A stretch of 64,000 nt of DNA from Actinoplanes subtropicus (GCF_000721705.1 NZ_JOJL01000027.1:186001-250000); one strand, 5' to 3'. Positions 44,166 to 52,865 are shown, numbered from the stretch's first letter. Numbers and translations: made by a program. The notes: a model not told the origin generated them from the sequence alone.

Positions 44166-44436
44166 ATGGTCACCATCGTGCTCGTGCACGGAGACTGGGC
44201 CGACGCGTGGGCGGCCGTGCTCGAGCGTCACGAGGAGAGGGGCCGCCGGGCGGTGGCTCCGCCGAACCTGCTGCGCGGGCCGGTCACCGACGCCGCGTAC
44301 CTGCGTAGCTACCTGCGGACGATCGACGGTCCGATCGTGCTGGCGGCCCACCAGCCACGCCTCGCCGGCCTCGCACCCCGACAAGGTGGCCGGGCTGATC
44401 GTCGCGGCCGCCCACGCCGCGCATCCGCTGGGCTAG
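44166..44436 (+). pseudogene. alpha/beta-hydrolase fragment, frameshifted
   Basis: The first about 62 codons read VTIVLVHGDWADAWAAVLER and YLRSYLRTIDGPIVLAAH, the start of an alpha/beta-hydrolase with its oxyanion HG. The expected nucleophile elbow is missing. Near 44355 the match jumps frame to ASHPDKVAGLIVAAAHAAHP, ending at TAG 44434. The rest of the enzyme (catalytic Asp and His) is gone. It converges on and overlaps the stop of the VOC gene by 4 bp, so a deletion brought them together. Confidence 0.7.
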
Positions 44437-44888
44437 TGCTCCCAGGTGCGCCCGGGCAGCCGGGTGGTGACCTCCTGCAGCAGCCAGCCGTTGCCGTCGG
44501 GGTCGGCGAAGGACGCGTACGTAAGGTAGGACCGCCGCTGCGGGTCGACGCCGGGCACCAGGTTGCCGCCCTCGCGGTGGAACGGCTCGCTGACCTCGAC
44601 ACCGCGGTTGACCAGGTCCTTGCGGGCCGCCTCGACGTCGTCGACGACCAGCTCCAGCCGCTGCGCCGAGCCCGGCGCGACGCTGGTGAGACCCTGGCCG
44701 AACGAGATCGAGCAGTTCGAGTGCGGCGGCGTGAACTGCACCACCCGGACCTCGCCCAGGTCGAAGTCGGCGTCGAGCCGCCAGCCAAGGCGCTGATAGA
44801 AACCCTTCGCCCGGTCGACGTCGGCGACCGGCAGCGTCACGACCTCGAGCTTCATGTCGTAGCCGAGTTCCTGGCCGGTGTCGCTCAT
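44433..44888 (-). CDS. VOC (glyoxalase/bleomycin-resistance fold) protein
   Basis: The product is 151 aa. The beta-alpha-beta-beta-beta pattern begins LEVVTLPVADVDRAKGFYQR then LGWRLDADF, and the second half carries YASFADPDGNGWLLQEVTTR. ATG 44888 is preceded by GGGAGGT. Typical of PhnB/glyoxalase-like proteins of unknown substrate. Confidence 0.9.
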   Translation of the reverse strand: MSDTGQELGYDMKLEVVTLPVADVDRAKGFYQRLGWRLDADFDLGEVRVVQFTPPHSNCSISFGQGLTSVAPGSAQRLELVVDDVEAARKDLVNRGVEVSEPFHREGGNLVPGVDPQRRSYLTYASFADPDGNGWLLQEVTTRLPGRTWEH

Positions 44889-44983
44889 GGTGACCTCCCG
44901 TGGTCTGGTATCGACCACAGTCTGGGAGGTTCCGGCGCCCGTCGCGCCAGTAGAAACCCGGGTCACGGATAATGGGCAGAGGA

Positions 44984-45018
44984 GAGGCCCCTTCCATGTA
45001 TGAGATGGAAGGGGCCTC
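44984..45018 (-). terminator. 14-bp perfect inverted repeat with 7-nt loop
   Basis: GAGGCCCCTTCCAT (44984-44997) pairs exactly with 45005-45018. On the minus strand it is followed by TCCTCTGCCC, a pyrimidine-rich stretch, so it works best as a terminator for minus-strand transcription coming from 45300. No coding gene on that strand ends here. It lies about 96 bp upstream of the VOC start. Confidence 0.65.
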
Positions 45019-45260
45019 GGCCCCAGCGGCCACCTTGGCCCGATCGCTCGGACCGCCTCGGCCGGCGGAGCACGCCACCATCACCCGGCAGAGCCATGGC
45101 GAACCCCGGTCGACTCGGTGCTCACCTCCCGGAACGGCGCCACTCCGGGTTGGCTTGCCAGTTCGGCGGGCCCTGTCGCGAGCTCTCGGCCCGGACGCTC
45201 GCTCTCGCGAACACCCGACCCTCGTGCCTGCTGACTGGCTCGGAAGTCTCCTTCCGACCC
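44984..45260 (-). ncRNA. candidate structured RNA in a gene-free region
   Basis: The roughly 500 bp from 44889 to 45394 hold no supportable gene. On the minus strand this part contains a 7-bp hairpin closed by a GAGA (GNRA-type) tetraloop (45257-45240), TCGCGAG/CTCGCGA arms (45210-45176) enclosing GCGAGC/GCTCGC arms (45202-45178), CCCGGA/TCCGGG arms (45149-45128), and the 14-bp terminal hairpin. The GNRA loop exists only in the minus-strand RNA, which sets the strand. Known RNA families (tmRNA, RNase P, SRP, riboswitches) were not recognised. No clear promoter was found. Confidence 0.35.
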
Positions 45261-45394
45261 GGGCCTCCGTCTCTGGCGGCGTGCAAGATTTGTAGTCCTC
45301 GCGGGCCCCTATGCGCAAGACCCTGACCAGGACATCTTCAAGTTTTTCCGGGATGGCCCAGATCCTCCACAGGGCCGGCCCGGTTACCCCCAGA

Positions 45395-45745
45395 TCAAGC
45401 CGTGTTATCCACCGGTTCATCCACAGGCCTCACCGGGTCCAGCGTTCGACGCGGAGGTGGGTGTCGGAGCCGAGCAGGAGGGTCGAGGTCCGTGGCCAGC
45501 CGGGGTTCGAGGCGCAGGTAGGTCTCCAGGTCCGGCGACACGCGGCCGGCGGCCGGGACGATCGGCTCGCCGGGCCGCTGCTCGGCGGCCAGCAGCCGCA
45601 GCGCCGCCGGGGACGGTTCGCGGGCCGTGTCGTTCGCGTGCGCCAGGACGGCGACCAGCGACAACGCCGTCAACGCCACCCCGGCGCCGGCGCGTAACCA
45701 GGCCCACCGCAGCGCCGCCACCCCCAGCGCGGCGGCGACCACCAC
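45395..45745 (-). pseudogene. fragment of a polytopic membrane protein
   Basis: The 116-codon frame from GTG 45745 encodes hydrophobic VVAAALGVAALRWAWLRAGA and GVALTALSLVAVLAHANDTA, then EPSPAALRLLAAEQRPGEPI and RLEPRLATDLDP. Upstream the frame stays open and reads VLRYLLFALLR, so the membrane region begins before the start codon, near 45790. It looks like the C-terminal end of a glycosyltransferase-like membrane protein whose body is missing. A short intact gene is less likely. Confidence 0.4.
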
Positions 45746-45857
45746 GCGGAGCAGCGCGAAGAGCAGGTAACGAAGAACCGGTGCCCGCCGATCAGGGAGC
45801 CTGTCCGGGAGCTTTGCGCGAACCTTCCCCTTCCTGGAAGGCGGCCAAGAAATTCGA

Positions 45858-46367
45858 TCAACTCAGGCCGGTGATGAGCCGGATGGTGACCGTCGTGTAG
45901 CGGCCGGCGGCGACGGTGACCGGCCGGGTCACCGGGCGCCGGGCCAGGGTGCCGCTGGTGGCGGCGGCCCGGATCACGTAGCTACCCGCCGGGAGCGCGA
46001 CGGTGAACCGGCCGTCGGCGTCGGTGGCGAGGACGGTCTGGCCCGTCTTGTTCAGGACGACGACGCGGGCCGGCGCCGGGGTGGCGGGGCAGGGCGGGTC
46101 GGCGCGGTCCACCGGGCAGTTCAGGACGACCGTACGGCCGCGCAGCCCGGCGCCGGCGGGTGGCGAGGCGGACGGCGATGGCGTGCCCGCGGGCGCCGAG
46201 GTCGTCGGTGTGGGAGCGGCCGGCGAGGTGGCGGAGGCGCTCGGCTGCCGCGAGATCGTGCGAGTGGCGGGGCCGGAGGTCGGCGTGCCGGAATCGCAGG
46301 CGGCCGGCGCCACGGCGAGGAGCACGGCGAAGACCGCGATCGGCGTACGAAGGGAAACGCGTGGCAT
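45858..46367 (-). CDS. small secreted lipoprotein with carboxypeptidase-regulatory-like domain
   Basis: The product is 169 aa. The N-terminus IAVFAVLLAVAPAACDSG gives a signal peptide and lipobox with Cys near 24. A Thr/Ser/Pro-rich linker (about 30-72) follows. The C-terminal about 80 aa (VVVLNKTGQTVLATDADGRF, TVALPAGSYVIRA) resemble a CarboxypepD_reg/SdrD-like beta-sandwich. Function unknown; probably cell-surface exposed. Confidence 0.7.
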   Translation of the reverse strand: MPRVSLRTPIAVFAVLLAVAPAACDSGTPTSGPATRTISRQPSASATSPAAPTPTTSAPAGTPSPSASPPAGAGLRGRTVVLNCPVDRADPPCPATPAPARVVVLNKTGQTVLATDADGRFTVALPAGSYVIRAAATSGTLARRPVTRPVTVAAGRYTTVTIRLITGLS

Positions 46368-46437
46368 TCCGGTTGGACGCTCCCGCCGGACGAGGCGTTC
46401 CGGGCCGCCCCGGTGGGACGGCCCGGAACTCAGCGGG

Positions 46438-48351
46438 TCACGGCTGGATCAGGCTGATCCGGGTGGCCCAGTTCGCCAGCGCGGTGCGGGTGCCGCCGCA
46501 ACTGCCGAACGGGGTGGCCTCGTACTGGGCCAGGGTGCAGGTCTGCGCGATGTACTCGGCGGCGACCCAGATGTTCGCCCCGTCCACCGCGGTGGCACCG
46601 TAGTCGCCCCAGCGCGGCCGCGTCGGGTTGTTGAACGCCTTGTATCCGGTGAAGCCGTCCTGCGGCCCGGCGCCGGCCTTGGCCAGGTAGATGGCCCCGG
46701 CCCCGGTGCGCCCGTCGAACGCCGAGTACGCCGCGGACGGGAAGTACCCGTCGCCGGCGAGGGTGAACGACATGACCCCGTGCCCGTCGGCGTTGACGCC
46801 GATCGCCGGGTACGTCAGGTTGTTCCCGGCGAGGCCGAGCTGACCCTGGGCCGCCAGGCCGGCGCCGAGGACGCCGTGCCGGATCTGCGGCCGGACGATG
46901 TACCAGCCGACGCCCGCCTTGGTCGCGCCGCCGACGGCGATCGCCGTGTCCAGCGCGCCGTACAGCTTGCCGTCCGTGTACGTCACCTGCTGCATGCGGG
47001 TGTCGTTGCTGTCCAGCGGCGACTCGACCTCGGGCTTGTCCGGGTCGGGCGCGCCGAGCAGGAACGTGGCGCACGGGTCGTCGTTGAGGCACTGGCCCAG
47101 CGGGAACGGCCCGGGCTTCTGGTTGGACAGCGGCGGCAGCGAGTACTTCCGCACGCCGACCCGGGTGTTCTGCAGCCGCAGATCCGGCCGGGCCCGGTCC
47201 AGCGATCTCGTGTTGGTCAGCGACCACGTCACGATGCTGGTCGAGACGTAGTCCTGGGTGCCGGTGGCCTCCTCGGCCGCGTTCGACGACAGGAAGTACG
47301 CCGTGCCGTTCTGGTCCTGGTCGTAGTCGCGGGTCGACGGCGACTGGGCCGGCCAGACGGTGAAGCCGTTCAGCCCCTGGTCGGCCGCGGTCGTGTCGAA
47401 CTGGGTGACCAGCACGTCGGCGTCGCCCCGGGCGAGCGCCCGCTTGCTGAACGCGTACACCTGGGCGCTGTTGAACTCGGTGCCGAAGAACGAGTACTCG
47501 TTGGTCGTGAGGTAGAACCCGTTCGCGTCCACCCCGATGTGCGGGTAGTCGCCGATGCACGGGCAGAACGGATGCACCGGGGTGCCGTTGGTGCCGTCGT
47601 CCGTGACGTCGAGGCGGTAGATGTTCCAGGTGCCGGTCGGGTCGGCGGTCACCGCGATGTCGAGGTGGTTGTCGCCGGTGAGCTGACCGGCGGCGGTCGA
47701 CTCGAGGGTGAGCACGGTCAGGAAGAACTGCCGCGTGGTGGGGTCGTACAGGCAGCTCGGGTCGGTGATCGAGGGCCCGAAGACGCCGGTCGTCCGGTTG
47801 ATCGTCGGCGGGTAGCCGAAGAACGTGTTGAGGTCGACGACGCCGGTCTGGCCGCTGCCGTCCGGGTTGTACACCCGGAACGCGTCGTTGACGGCCTCGA
47901 CGACGTGCCCGTTGCCGACGCAGAGCGCCTGGTCGGGCGGCTCCAGGCTGAACTGGTTGCCGTTGTTGGCGGTGCGCTGGTCGCGGTGGTTGAGCCCGTC
48001 GAAGCCGCGCAGCAGCCGCGGGTTGGTGTGCACCGTGCCGGCCGCGCTCGCCGCACTCTTCGACGCGCTCAGCGCGCGGCGCGACGGCGCCAGGCTGCGG
48101 TGCGCGCCGGCCGGCGCCGCGGTGGCGGCGGCGAAGCCGGCGTCGGGACCGGCCTCCCCCTGGCGCACCTCGGTGGCGATCGACGCGGGCAGGCCGCTGC
48201 CGGTACCGGCCACTTTGTAGGAGGCGGTGCCGACCTTGTGAACGATGCGGGGGCTGGCGGCGGGTGCCGCCGACGCGCTTGCGGGGACGCCGAGCGGGGC
48301 CAGGATGATGGCGAGGGCGGCGCCGGCGACCAGGGAACGTGTCCTGAGCAT
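46438..48351 (-). CDS. large secreted protein of unknown function
   Basis: The product is 637 aa. A classical signal peptide (RSLVAGAALAIILAPLGVPA ending SASAAPA) is followed by a mature protein with scattered blade-like repeats (SLEPPDQALCVGNGHVVEAV, PSITDPSCLYDPTTRQFFLT, YPHIGVDANGFYLTTNEY, YPAIGVNADGHGVMSFTLAG). This is suggestive of a beta-propeller. At least eight Cys could form disulfides (PFCPCIGDY, CLNDDPCATF, CTLAQYEATPFGSC). The strong AAGGAGAT ribosome site of ATG 48351 overlaps a 16-bp palindrome. It diverges from the S53 peptidase gene. Confidence 0.75.
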   Translation of the reverse strand: MLRTRSLVAGAALAIILAPLGVPASASAAPAASPRIVHKVGTASYKVAGTGSGLPASIATEVRQGEAGPDAGFAAATAAPAGAHRSLAPSRRALSASKSAASAAGTVHTNPRLLRGFDGLNHRDQRTANNGNQFSLEPPDQALCVGNGHVVEAVNDAFRVYNPDGSGQTGVVDLNTFFGYPPTINRTTGVFGPSITDPSCLYDPTTRQFFLTVLTLESTAAGQLTGDNHLDIAVTADPTGTWNIYRLDVTDDGTNGTPVHPFCPCIGDYPHIGVDANGFYLTTNEYSFFGTEFNSAQVYAFSKRALARGDADVLVTQFDTTAADQGLNGFTVWPAQSPSTRDYDQDQNGTAYFLSSNAAEEATGTQDYVSTSIVTWSLTNTRSLDRARPDLRLQNTRVGVRKYSLPPLSNQKPGPFPLGQCLNDDPCATFLLGAPDPDKPEVESPLDSNDTRMQQVTYTDGKLYGALDTAIAVGGATKAGVGWYIVRPQIRHGVLGAGLAAQGQLGLAGNNLTYPAIGVNADGHGVMSFTLAGDGYFPSAAYSAFDGRTGAGAIYLAKAGAGPQDGFTGYKAFNNPTRPRWGDYGATAVDGANIWVAAEYIAQTCTLAQYEATPFGSCGGTRTALANWATRISLIQP

Positions 48352-48357
48352 GGATCT

Positions 48358-48373
48358 CCTTCATCGATGAAGG
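48358..48373. promoter_or_regulatory. 16-bp perfect palindrome overlapping a ribosome-binding site
   Basis: CCTTCATCGATGAAGG begins 6 nt before ATG 48351 and contains the AAGG of its Shine-Dalgarno sequence. It could be an operator or fold to hide the ribosome site. Confidence 0.5.
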
Positions 48374-48728
48374 CATCCACCCGCGTGCGGCAACAATCAC
48401 GCAGGGTGATAGGTCGATGGCTAGTCTCGGCGCGTCGTGGGCGCTTGGGAAGCCCGGATGGAAAAGCCGTCGCTTTGAGCACCACAAGTGCGCTACGCCC
48501 CGAAGCTCGCCATACCAGCGCGTTATGGCCTTTACATAAGGCGATTTCGCCCTTATCAGCAGTTGGCGTATTTAGAGCACCATCTCGGCAGGCTGCGGAG
48601 CTGCCCGAACACCGCCCGGATCCCGCGCCGCGCGGCTCGCACAGGAATCCCACAGATTTGAACCAATTCGACAATGGTGAATACGATTCGCGTCATCCCG
48701 CTCACCCCCCTTACCCCCAGGAGGACTG
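48374..48728. other. divergent intergenic region
   Basis: About 355 bp between the secreted protein and the peptidase with no supportable gene. It contains an imperfect inverted repeat ATAAGGCGA-TT-TCGCCCTTAT near 48536-48557 and the peptidase promoter. Confidence 0.5.
48658..48687 (+). promoter_or_regulatory. promoter of the S53 peptidase gene
   Basis: TTGAAC (48658-48663), 18 nt and TACGAT (48682-48687) precede the gene by about 40 bp, leaving a short leader with the AGGAGGAC ribosome site. Confidence 0.5.
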
Positions 48729-49937
48729 ATGCGACCCATCCAAAAGATCGCCGCCACCGTCGGCGCGGCCATCCTCGTGGCCGGCGGGCTGGCGTTCGGC
48801 GTCGCCGCGCCCGCCCAGGCCAAACCGCTCGGCTTCAAGCAGATGAACTCCTGCGGCACCTCGTCGGCCCGCGGCTTCGCCCGCTGCATGGCCGTGGTCC
48901 GCACCACCGTCAGCAGCCTCACCAGCAGCGACGCGGCCAGCCCCAACGCGGCGACCCCGTCCGGCCTCAGCCCGGCGAGCCTGCAGTCCGCGTACAAGCT
49001 GCCGTCCTCCACCGCCGGCTCGGGCCAGACGATCGCCATCGTGGACGCCTACGACGACCCGAACGCCGAAGCGGATCTGGGCACGTACCGCAGCTACTTC
49101 GGCCTCTCCGCGTGCACCACCGCCAACGGCTGCTTCAAGAAGGTCAGCCAGACCGGCAGCACCACCTCGCTGCCGAGCAAGGACGGCGGCTGGGCCGAGG
49201 AGATCTCACTGGACATCGACATGGTCTCGGCCATCTGCCCGAACTGCAAGATCCTGCTGGTCGAGGCCAAGAGCGCCTCGTTCGCCAACCTCGGCGCGGC
49301 GGTCAACGAGGCGGCCGCCCTCGGCGCGAACGCGATCAGCAACAGCTACGGCGGCAGCGACGCGGCCGACAGCACGTACGGCGCCTACTACAACCACCCG
49401 GGCATCGCCGTTACGGCCAGCTCGGGCGACTCCGGCTACGGCGCCGCCTACCCGGCCAGCTCGCACTACGTCACCGCGGTCGGCGGCACCACCCTCAAGA
49501 CCAGCAGCACCACCCGCGGCTGGACCGAGACCGCCTGGGCCGACGCCGGCTCCGGCTGCTCCGCCTACAACACCGCGCTCACCGGCCAGGCCGGCTTCTC
49601 CACCGGCTGCTCGAAGCGGGCCGAGGCCGACGTCTCCGCGGTCGCCGACCCCGCCACCGGCGTCTCGGTCTACGACAGCTACGCCTACCAGGGCTACAGC
49701 GGCTGGCTGACCTTCGGCGGCACCAGCGCCTCCTCGCCGATCGTCGCGTCGGTCTACGGCCTGGCCGGCAACACGGCGAGCATCGACAACAACTACCCGT
49801 ACACCCACTCGACGGGCCTGTTCGACGTCACCTCCGGCTCCAACGGATCGTGCAGCACCACCCAGTGGTGCAACGCCCGCGCCGGCTGGGACGGACCGAC
49901 CGGCCTCGGCACCCCGAACGGCGTCACCGCCTTCTGA
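48729..49937 (+). CDS. secreted S53 (sedolisin-like) serine-carboxyl peptidase
   Basis: The product is 402 aa. Signal peptide AAILVAGGLAFGVAAPAQA. The catalytic triad is visible as Glu158 and Asp162 in WAEEISLDIDM and Ser333 in GGTSASSP, with the oxyanion Asp234 in SSGDSGYG. No large pro-domain is present, unlike fungal or Pseudomonas sedolisins of about 600 aa; this short form is known in actinomycetes. The C-terminus (ARAGWDGPTGLGTPNGVTAF) holds the usual calcium-site-adjacent motif. A GGAGGA ribosome site precedes ATG. Predicted extracellular acid-active protease. Confidence 0.92.
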   Translation: MRPIQKIAATVGAAILVAGGLAFGVAAPAQAKPLGFKQMNSCGTSSARGFARCMAVVRTTVSSLTSSDAASPNAATPSGLSPASLQSAYKLPSSTAGSGQTIAIVDAYDDPNAEADLGTYRSYFGLSACTTANGCFKKVSQTGSTTSLPSKDGGWAEEISLDIDMVSAICPNCKILLVEAKSASFANLGAAVNEAAALGANAISNSYGGSDAADSTYGAYYNHPGIAVTASSGDSGYGAAYPASSHYVTAVGGTTLKTSSTTRGWTETAWADAGSGCSAYNTALTGQAGFSTGCSKRAEADVSAVADPATGVSVYDSYAYQGYSGWLTFGGTSASSPIVASVYGLAGNTASIDNNYPYTHSTGLFDVTSGSNGSCSTTQWCNARAGWDGPTGLGTPNGVTAF

Positions 49938-49956
49938 GCAGGCATCGGCAGACACT

Positions 49957-49984
49957 GTGCCGGCGGGTCGCTGCCCGCCGGCAC
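49957..49984 (+). terminator. hairpin terminator after the S53 gene
   Basis: A perfect 11-bp stem (GTGCCGGCGGG and complement) with a 6-nt loop lies 20 bp after the stop, followed by a partly T-rich ATGCTTTCCC. Confidence 0.75.
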
Positions 49985-50123
49985 GATGCTTTCCCGACCA
50001 GGCTTTGTGACCAGGCTCTTGTGACCAGGCCGAGCCAGATCTGCTACGCGCCCGATCCGGTCCAGGCGGCGGACCGCCGGACGCGGACGGCTGGGGCTGA
50101 GCCACCGCCGTACGGCCGCTGGG

Positions 50124-50129
50124 TAGATT
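50124..50129 (+). promoter_or_regulatory. leaderless -10 (oxidoreductase gene)
   Basis: TAGATT lies exactly 6 nt before ATG 50136; no Shine-Dalgarno sequence. Confidence 0.55.
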
Positions 50130-50135
50130 GCCCGG

Positions 50136-50984
50136 ATGAAGGTCATCGGTTTGGTCGGGGCGGGGCACATGGGTTCGGGTCTCGGCTGGGCCCTGCGCGA
50201 GGGCGGCCACGACGTGGTCACCTCGCTGGCGGGCCGGTCGGAGCGGACCGCGGGCCTGGCGCGCGACGCCGGGCTGCGCCTGGTCGCCCGGCCGGACGAC
50301 GTGCTGGCCGAGGCGGAGGTCGTTCTGGTGGTCACCCCGCCGGGGGCCGCGGTCGACGCCGCCCGGGCGATCGCCGCGACCACCGGTACGGCCCGGCCGC
50401 TGGTGGTGGATCTGAACGCCACCTCCCCGGCGACCGCCGCCGCGGCCGCCGAGGTGGTCGGCGCCGCCGGCTTCGACTTCGTGGACGGTTCCATCTCGGG
50501 TCCGCCGCCAACGGTCCGGCCCGGGGCGCGGATCTACCTCGCCGGCCCGCGCGCGGCCGAGGTCGCGGACCTGCGCTGGACGCACGCCGAGCCGGTGGTG
50601 GTCGGCGAGCGGATCGGCGCGGCCAGCGCGGTGAAGATGTCGACGGCGTCCGTCTACAAGGGCTTGACGGGGCTGATGGCGCAGGCGATCCGGTCGGCGG
50701 CGGCCTACGACGTCCTGGAACCGGTCATGGCGGATCTCGGCGACGGCTTCGGGACGCCGTACGGGGTGGCGCTGGCGGCCACCAAGGCGCACCGCTACGT
50801 CGCCGAGATGCGGGAGATCGCCCGGTCGCAGGCGGGTGCGGGGCTGACCCCGGCCCTGTTCGAGGCGTACGCCGAGATCTGGGCCGAGGTCGCGGAGCAG
50901 CCGCTCGCCGACGGCCGGCCGGAGACCCTGTCCCGGGAGGTCACCGCCCGGCAGGTGGCCGACGGCCTGCCGACTGTCCGGTAG
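50136..50984 (+). CDS. NAD(P)-dependent beta-hydroxyacid dehydrogenase-like protein (DUF1932)
   Basis: The product is 282 aa. The Rossmann motif is VIGLVGAGHMGSGLGWALRE. The next blocks (VVLVVTPPGAAVDAARAI, VDLNATSPATA and FDFVDGSISGPPP) match the 3-hydroxyisobutyrate/6-phosphogluconate dehydrogenase NAD-binding domain. The C-terminal DUF1932 helix has SAVKMSTASVYKGLTGLMAQ, where the Lys is the usual catalytic residue. Substrate unknown. It stands alone, with a leaderless start. Confidence 0.88.
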   Translation: MKVIGLVGAGHMGSGLGWALREGGHDVVTSLAGRSERTAGLARDAGLRLVARPDDVLAEAEVVLVVTPPGAAVDAARAIAATTGTARPLVVDLNATSPATAAAAAEVVGAAGFDFVDGSISGPPPTVRPGARIYLAGPRAAEVADLRWTHAEPVVVGERIGAASAVKMSTASVYKGLTGLMAQAIRSAAAYDVLEPVMADLGDGFGTPYGVALAATKAHRYVAEMREIARSQAGAGLTPALFEAYAEIWAEVAEQPLADGRPETLSREVTARQVADGLPTVR

Positions 50985-51044
50985 CCGTCCGTTCCGGCCG
51001 GTACATCGGCGTACGCTCAAAGTCCTCTCCTCGGGGGAGGCGCC

Positions 51045-52031
51045 ATGAGCACCCTGGTCACCACCACGGACGTACCGTCCGCGGAGGTGTTCGACTTCAT
51101 CCGGGACCTGACCGCCACCATGTGGGTCCCGATGGAGTGCCGCGGCCCCAGCGAGCCGGCCTACCGGGGTGAGTTCCGGGCCAGCGGCCTGGGCCCGATG
51201 CAGGTCGTGGTGCTGGACATCATGCCGATCACCGTACGCCGGACCGCCGAGCTGATCTCGCACGCCGATCCCGACCTGCTCAAGCTGTTCCTCGTCTGCG
51301 CGGGCGGCGCCTCCGTCGTCGCTCAGGGCGGCCGGCAGGCACGGTTGTCGGCCGGGGATTTCGCGTTCTACGACACCCGCCGGCCGTACGAGGTCTCCTG
51401 CGGCGTCGACGAGCGGCCGACCCAGGTGATGACGTTCATGTTCCCGCCGTCCCTGCTGCCGCTGTCGCCGAGCGGCCGCAGGCATCTGACCGCGGTGCGC
51501 ATCCCGCCGACCGCGGGGATGGGCGACCTGACCGCCCAATTCCTGCTCCAGCTGGCCCGCAACGTCGAGCATTACAACCCCACCGAAGCCGCCCGGCTGT
51601 CGACCGTGGCGCTCGAGGTGCTGGCCACCCGGCTGGCCCGCGAGCTGGACGCCGGCGACTGGGGCACGCCCGAGGCCCGCCGGCACGCCCTGCTGGTCAC
51701 CGTCCAGGGCTTCATCCAGCAGCACCTCGGCGACCCGCGGCTGTCGCCGGGCGGTGTGGCCGCGCACCACCACATGTCGCTGCGGTCGCTGCACCAGCTC
51801 TTCCACGACGAGGGGCTGACCGTGGCCGGCTGGATCCGGGCGCGGCGTCTGGAGCGGTGCCGCCGCGACCTGGCCGACCCGGGCCTGGACGGACACCCGG
51901 TGGCGGCCATCGGGGCCCGGTGGGGTTTCTCCAGCGCCCCCGACTTCAGCCGGGCCTTCCGTACGGCGCACGGCGTGCCACCCGCCGAGTACCGCAGATT
52001 CGCACGCGTTGTGAACACCCCTGCGCGCTGA
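51045..52031 (+). CDS. AraC-family transcriptional regulator
   Basis: The product is 328 aa. An N-terminal AraC-binding-2-type cupin-like domain (about 1-190, LKLFLVCAGGASVVAQGGRQ, SAGDFAFYDTRRPYEV) is followed by a C-terminal HTH_18 pair: LSPGGVAAHHHMSLRSLHQL, then WIRARRLERCRRDL and ARWGFSSAPDFSRAFRTAHG. GGGGGAGG precedes ATG. The target is unknown; the methyltransferase 40 bp downstream is a candidate. Confidence 0.92.
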   Translation: MSTLVTTTDVPSAEVFDFIRDLTATMWVPMECRGPSEPAYRGEFRASGLGPMQVVVLDIMPITVRRTAELISHADPDLLKLFLVCAGGASVVAQGGRQARLSAGDFAFYDTRRPYEVSCGVDERPTQVMTFMFPPSLLPLSPSGRRHLTAVRIPPTAGMGDLTAQFLLQLARNVEHYNPTEAARLSTVALEVLATRLARELDAGDWGTPEARRHALLVTVQGFIQQHLGDPRLSPGGVAAHHHMSLRSLHQLFHDEGLTVAGWIRARRLERCRRDLADPGLDGHPVAAIGARWGFSSAPDFSRAFRTAHGVPPAEYRRFARVVNTPAR

Positions 52032-52058
52032 TCCAACGACGCCCGGCCCGGGCGCGTC

Positions 52059-52064
52059 CACCCT
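52059..52064 (+). promoter_or_regulatory. possible leaderless -10
   Basis: CACCCT lies 6 nt before ATG 52071; weak hexamer, consistent spacing. Confidence 0.3.
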
Positions 52065-52070
52065 GGTCGT

Positions 52071-52865
52071 ATGACGTACCCCTTCACCGACCGGACAGCC
52101 GAAGACCAGCGACTCGTCGCGCAAGGACAGGTCTTCGACCCCCTCACCCGCCGGCTCTTCGCGCGGGCCGGGCTGGCGTCCGGCATGCGCGTGCTCGACC
52201 TCGGCAGCGGAGCCGGCAACGTGGCCCGGCTGGCCGCCGAGTTCGTCGGCCCTCGCGGCCTCGTGGTCGGCGTCGAGCGCGACCCCGCGGCCGTCGAACT
52301 GGCCCGGCGCCGCACCGACGCGCCCAACATCGAGTTCCGGGTGGGCGACGTGCAGACGCTGGACGGCATCGACCACGGCTTCGACGCCGTGATCGGCCGG
52401 CTCGTGCTGATGTACCTGCCCGACCCGGTGGCCGCGCTGCGCCAAGCCGCGTCGAAGCTGCACCCGGGCGGCCTGATCTGCGTGCACGAAGCCGACCTGG
52501 CGTACCTGCCGGCCACCCCGCCGACCCCGCTGTGGGCCGAGGCGCACGGCTACTTCCTGGCGGCGCTGGAGAAAGCCGGCATCGAACGGCGGCTCGGCCT
52601 GAACCTGTTCACCATGTTCCGCTACGCCGGCCTGCCCGCCCCCGGCCTGCAGGTCGAACTGTTCGCCGCCGGCGGCCCGGACGCGCCGGCCTGGGCCTGG
52701 GCGAACGTGATCTCGGCAGCGGTCCCGCTGATGGAGCGGCACGGCATCGCCACCCGCGCCGACCTCGATCCGCCCACGCTGGCCGACCGGTTGCTGGCCG
52801 AGACCCTCGCCGCCGACGGCTGCGTCCTGGGCCCCCCGATGTACGGCGCCTGGGCTCGCGTCTAG
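52071..52865 (+). CDS. class I SAM-dependent methyltransferase
   Basis: The product is 264 aa. Motif I is VLDLGSGAGNVARLAA, motif II VVGVERDPAAVELARR, and later FRVGDVQTLDG, FDAVIGRLVLMYLPDPVAAL and LHPGGLICVHEADL. The layout is that of UbiE/type-11 small-molecule methyltransferases. Substrate unknown. Confidence 0.92.
   Translation: MTYPFTDRTAEDQRLVAQGQVFDPLTRRLFARAGLASGMRVLDLGSGAGNVARLAAEFVGPRGLVVGVERDPAAVELARRRTDAPNIEFRVGDVQTLDGIDHGFDAVIGRLVLMYLPDPVAALRQAASKLHPGGLICVHEADLAYLPATPPTPLWAEAHGYFLAALEKAGIERRLGLNLFTMFRYAGLPAPGLQVELFAAGGPDAPAWAWANVISAAVPLMERHGIATRADLDPPTLADRLLAETLAADGCVLGPPMYGAWARV

Noticed and set aside
44972..45295. Plus-strand open frame in the hairpin-rich region
   Set aside because: No protein-like composition, several overlapping open frames, and perfect stem-loops instead; treated as noncoding.
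45405..45425. TTATCCACC and TCATCCACA, resembling DnaA boxes
   Set aside because: Only two imperfect boxes, with no dnaA, dnaN or AT-rich unwinding region nearby; chance is more likely than an origin.
49993..50032. Short direct repeats of GACCAGGC with TTGT spacers after the S53 terminator
   Set aside because: Too short and irregular to assign; no gene or known element matches.
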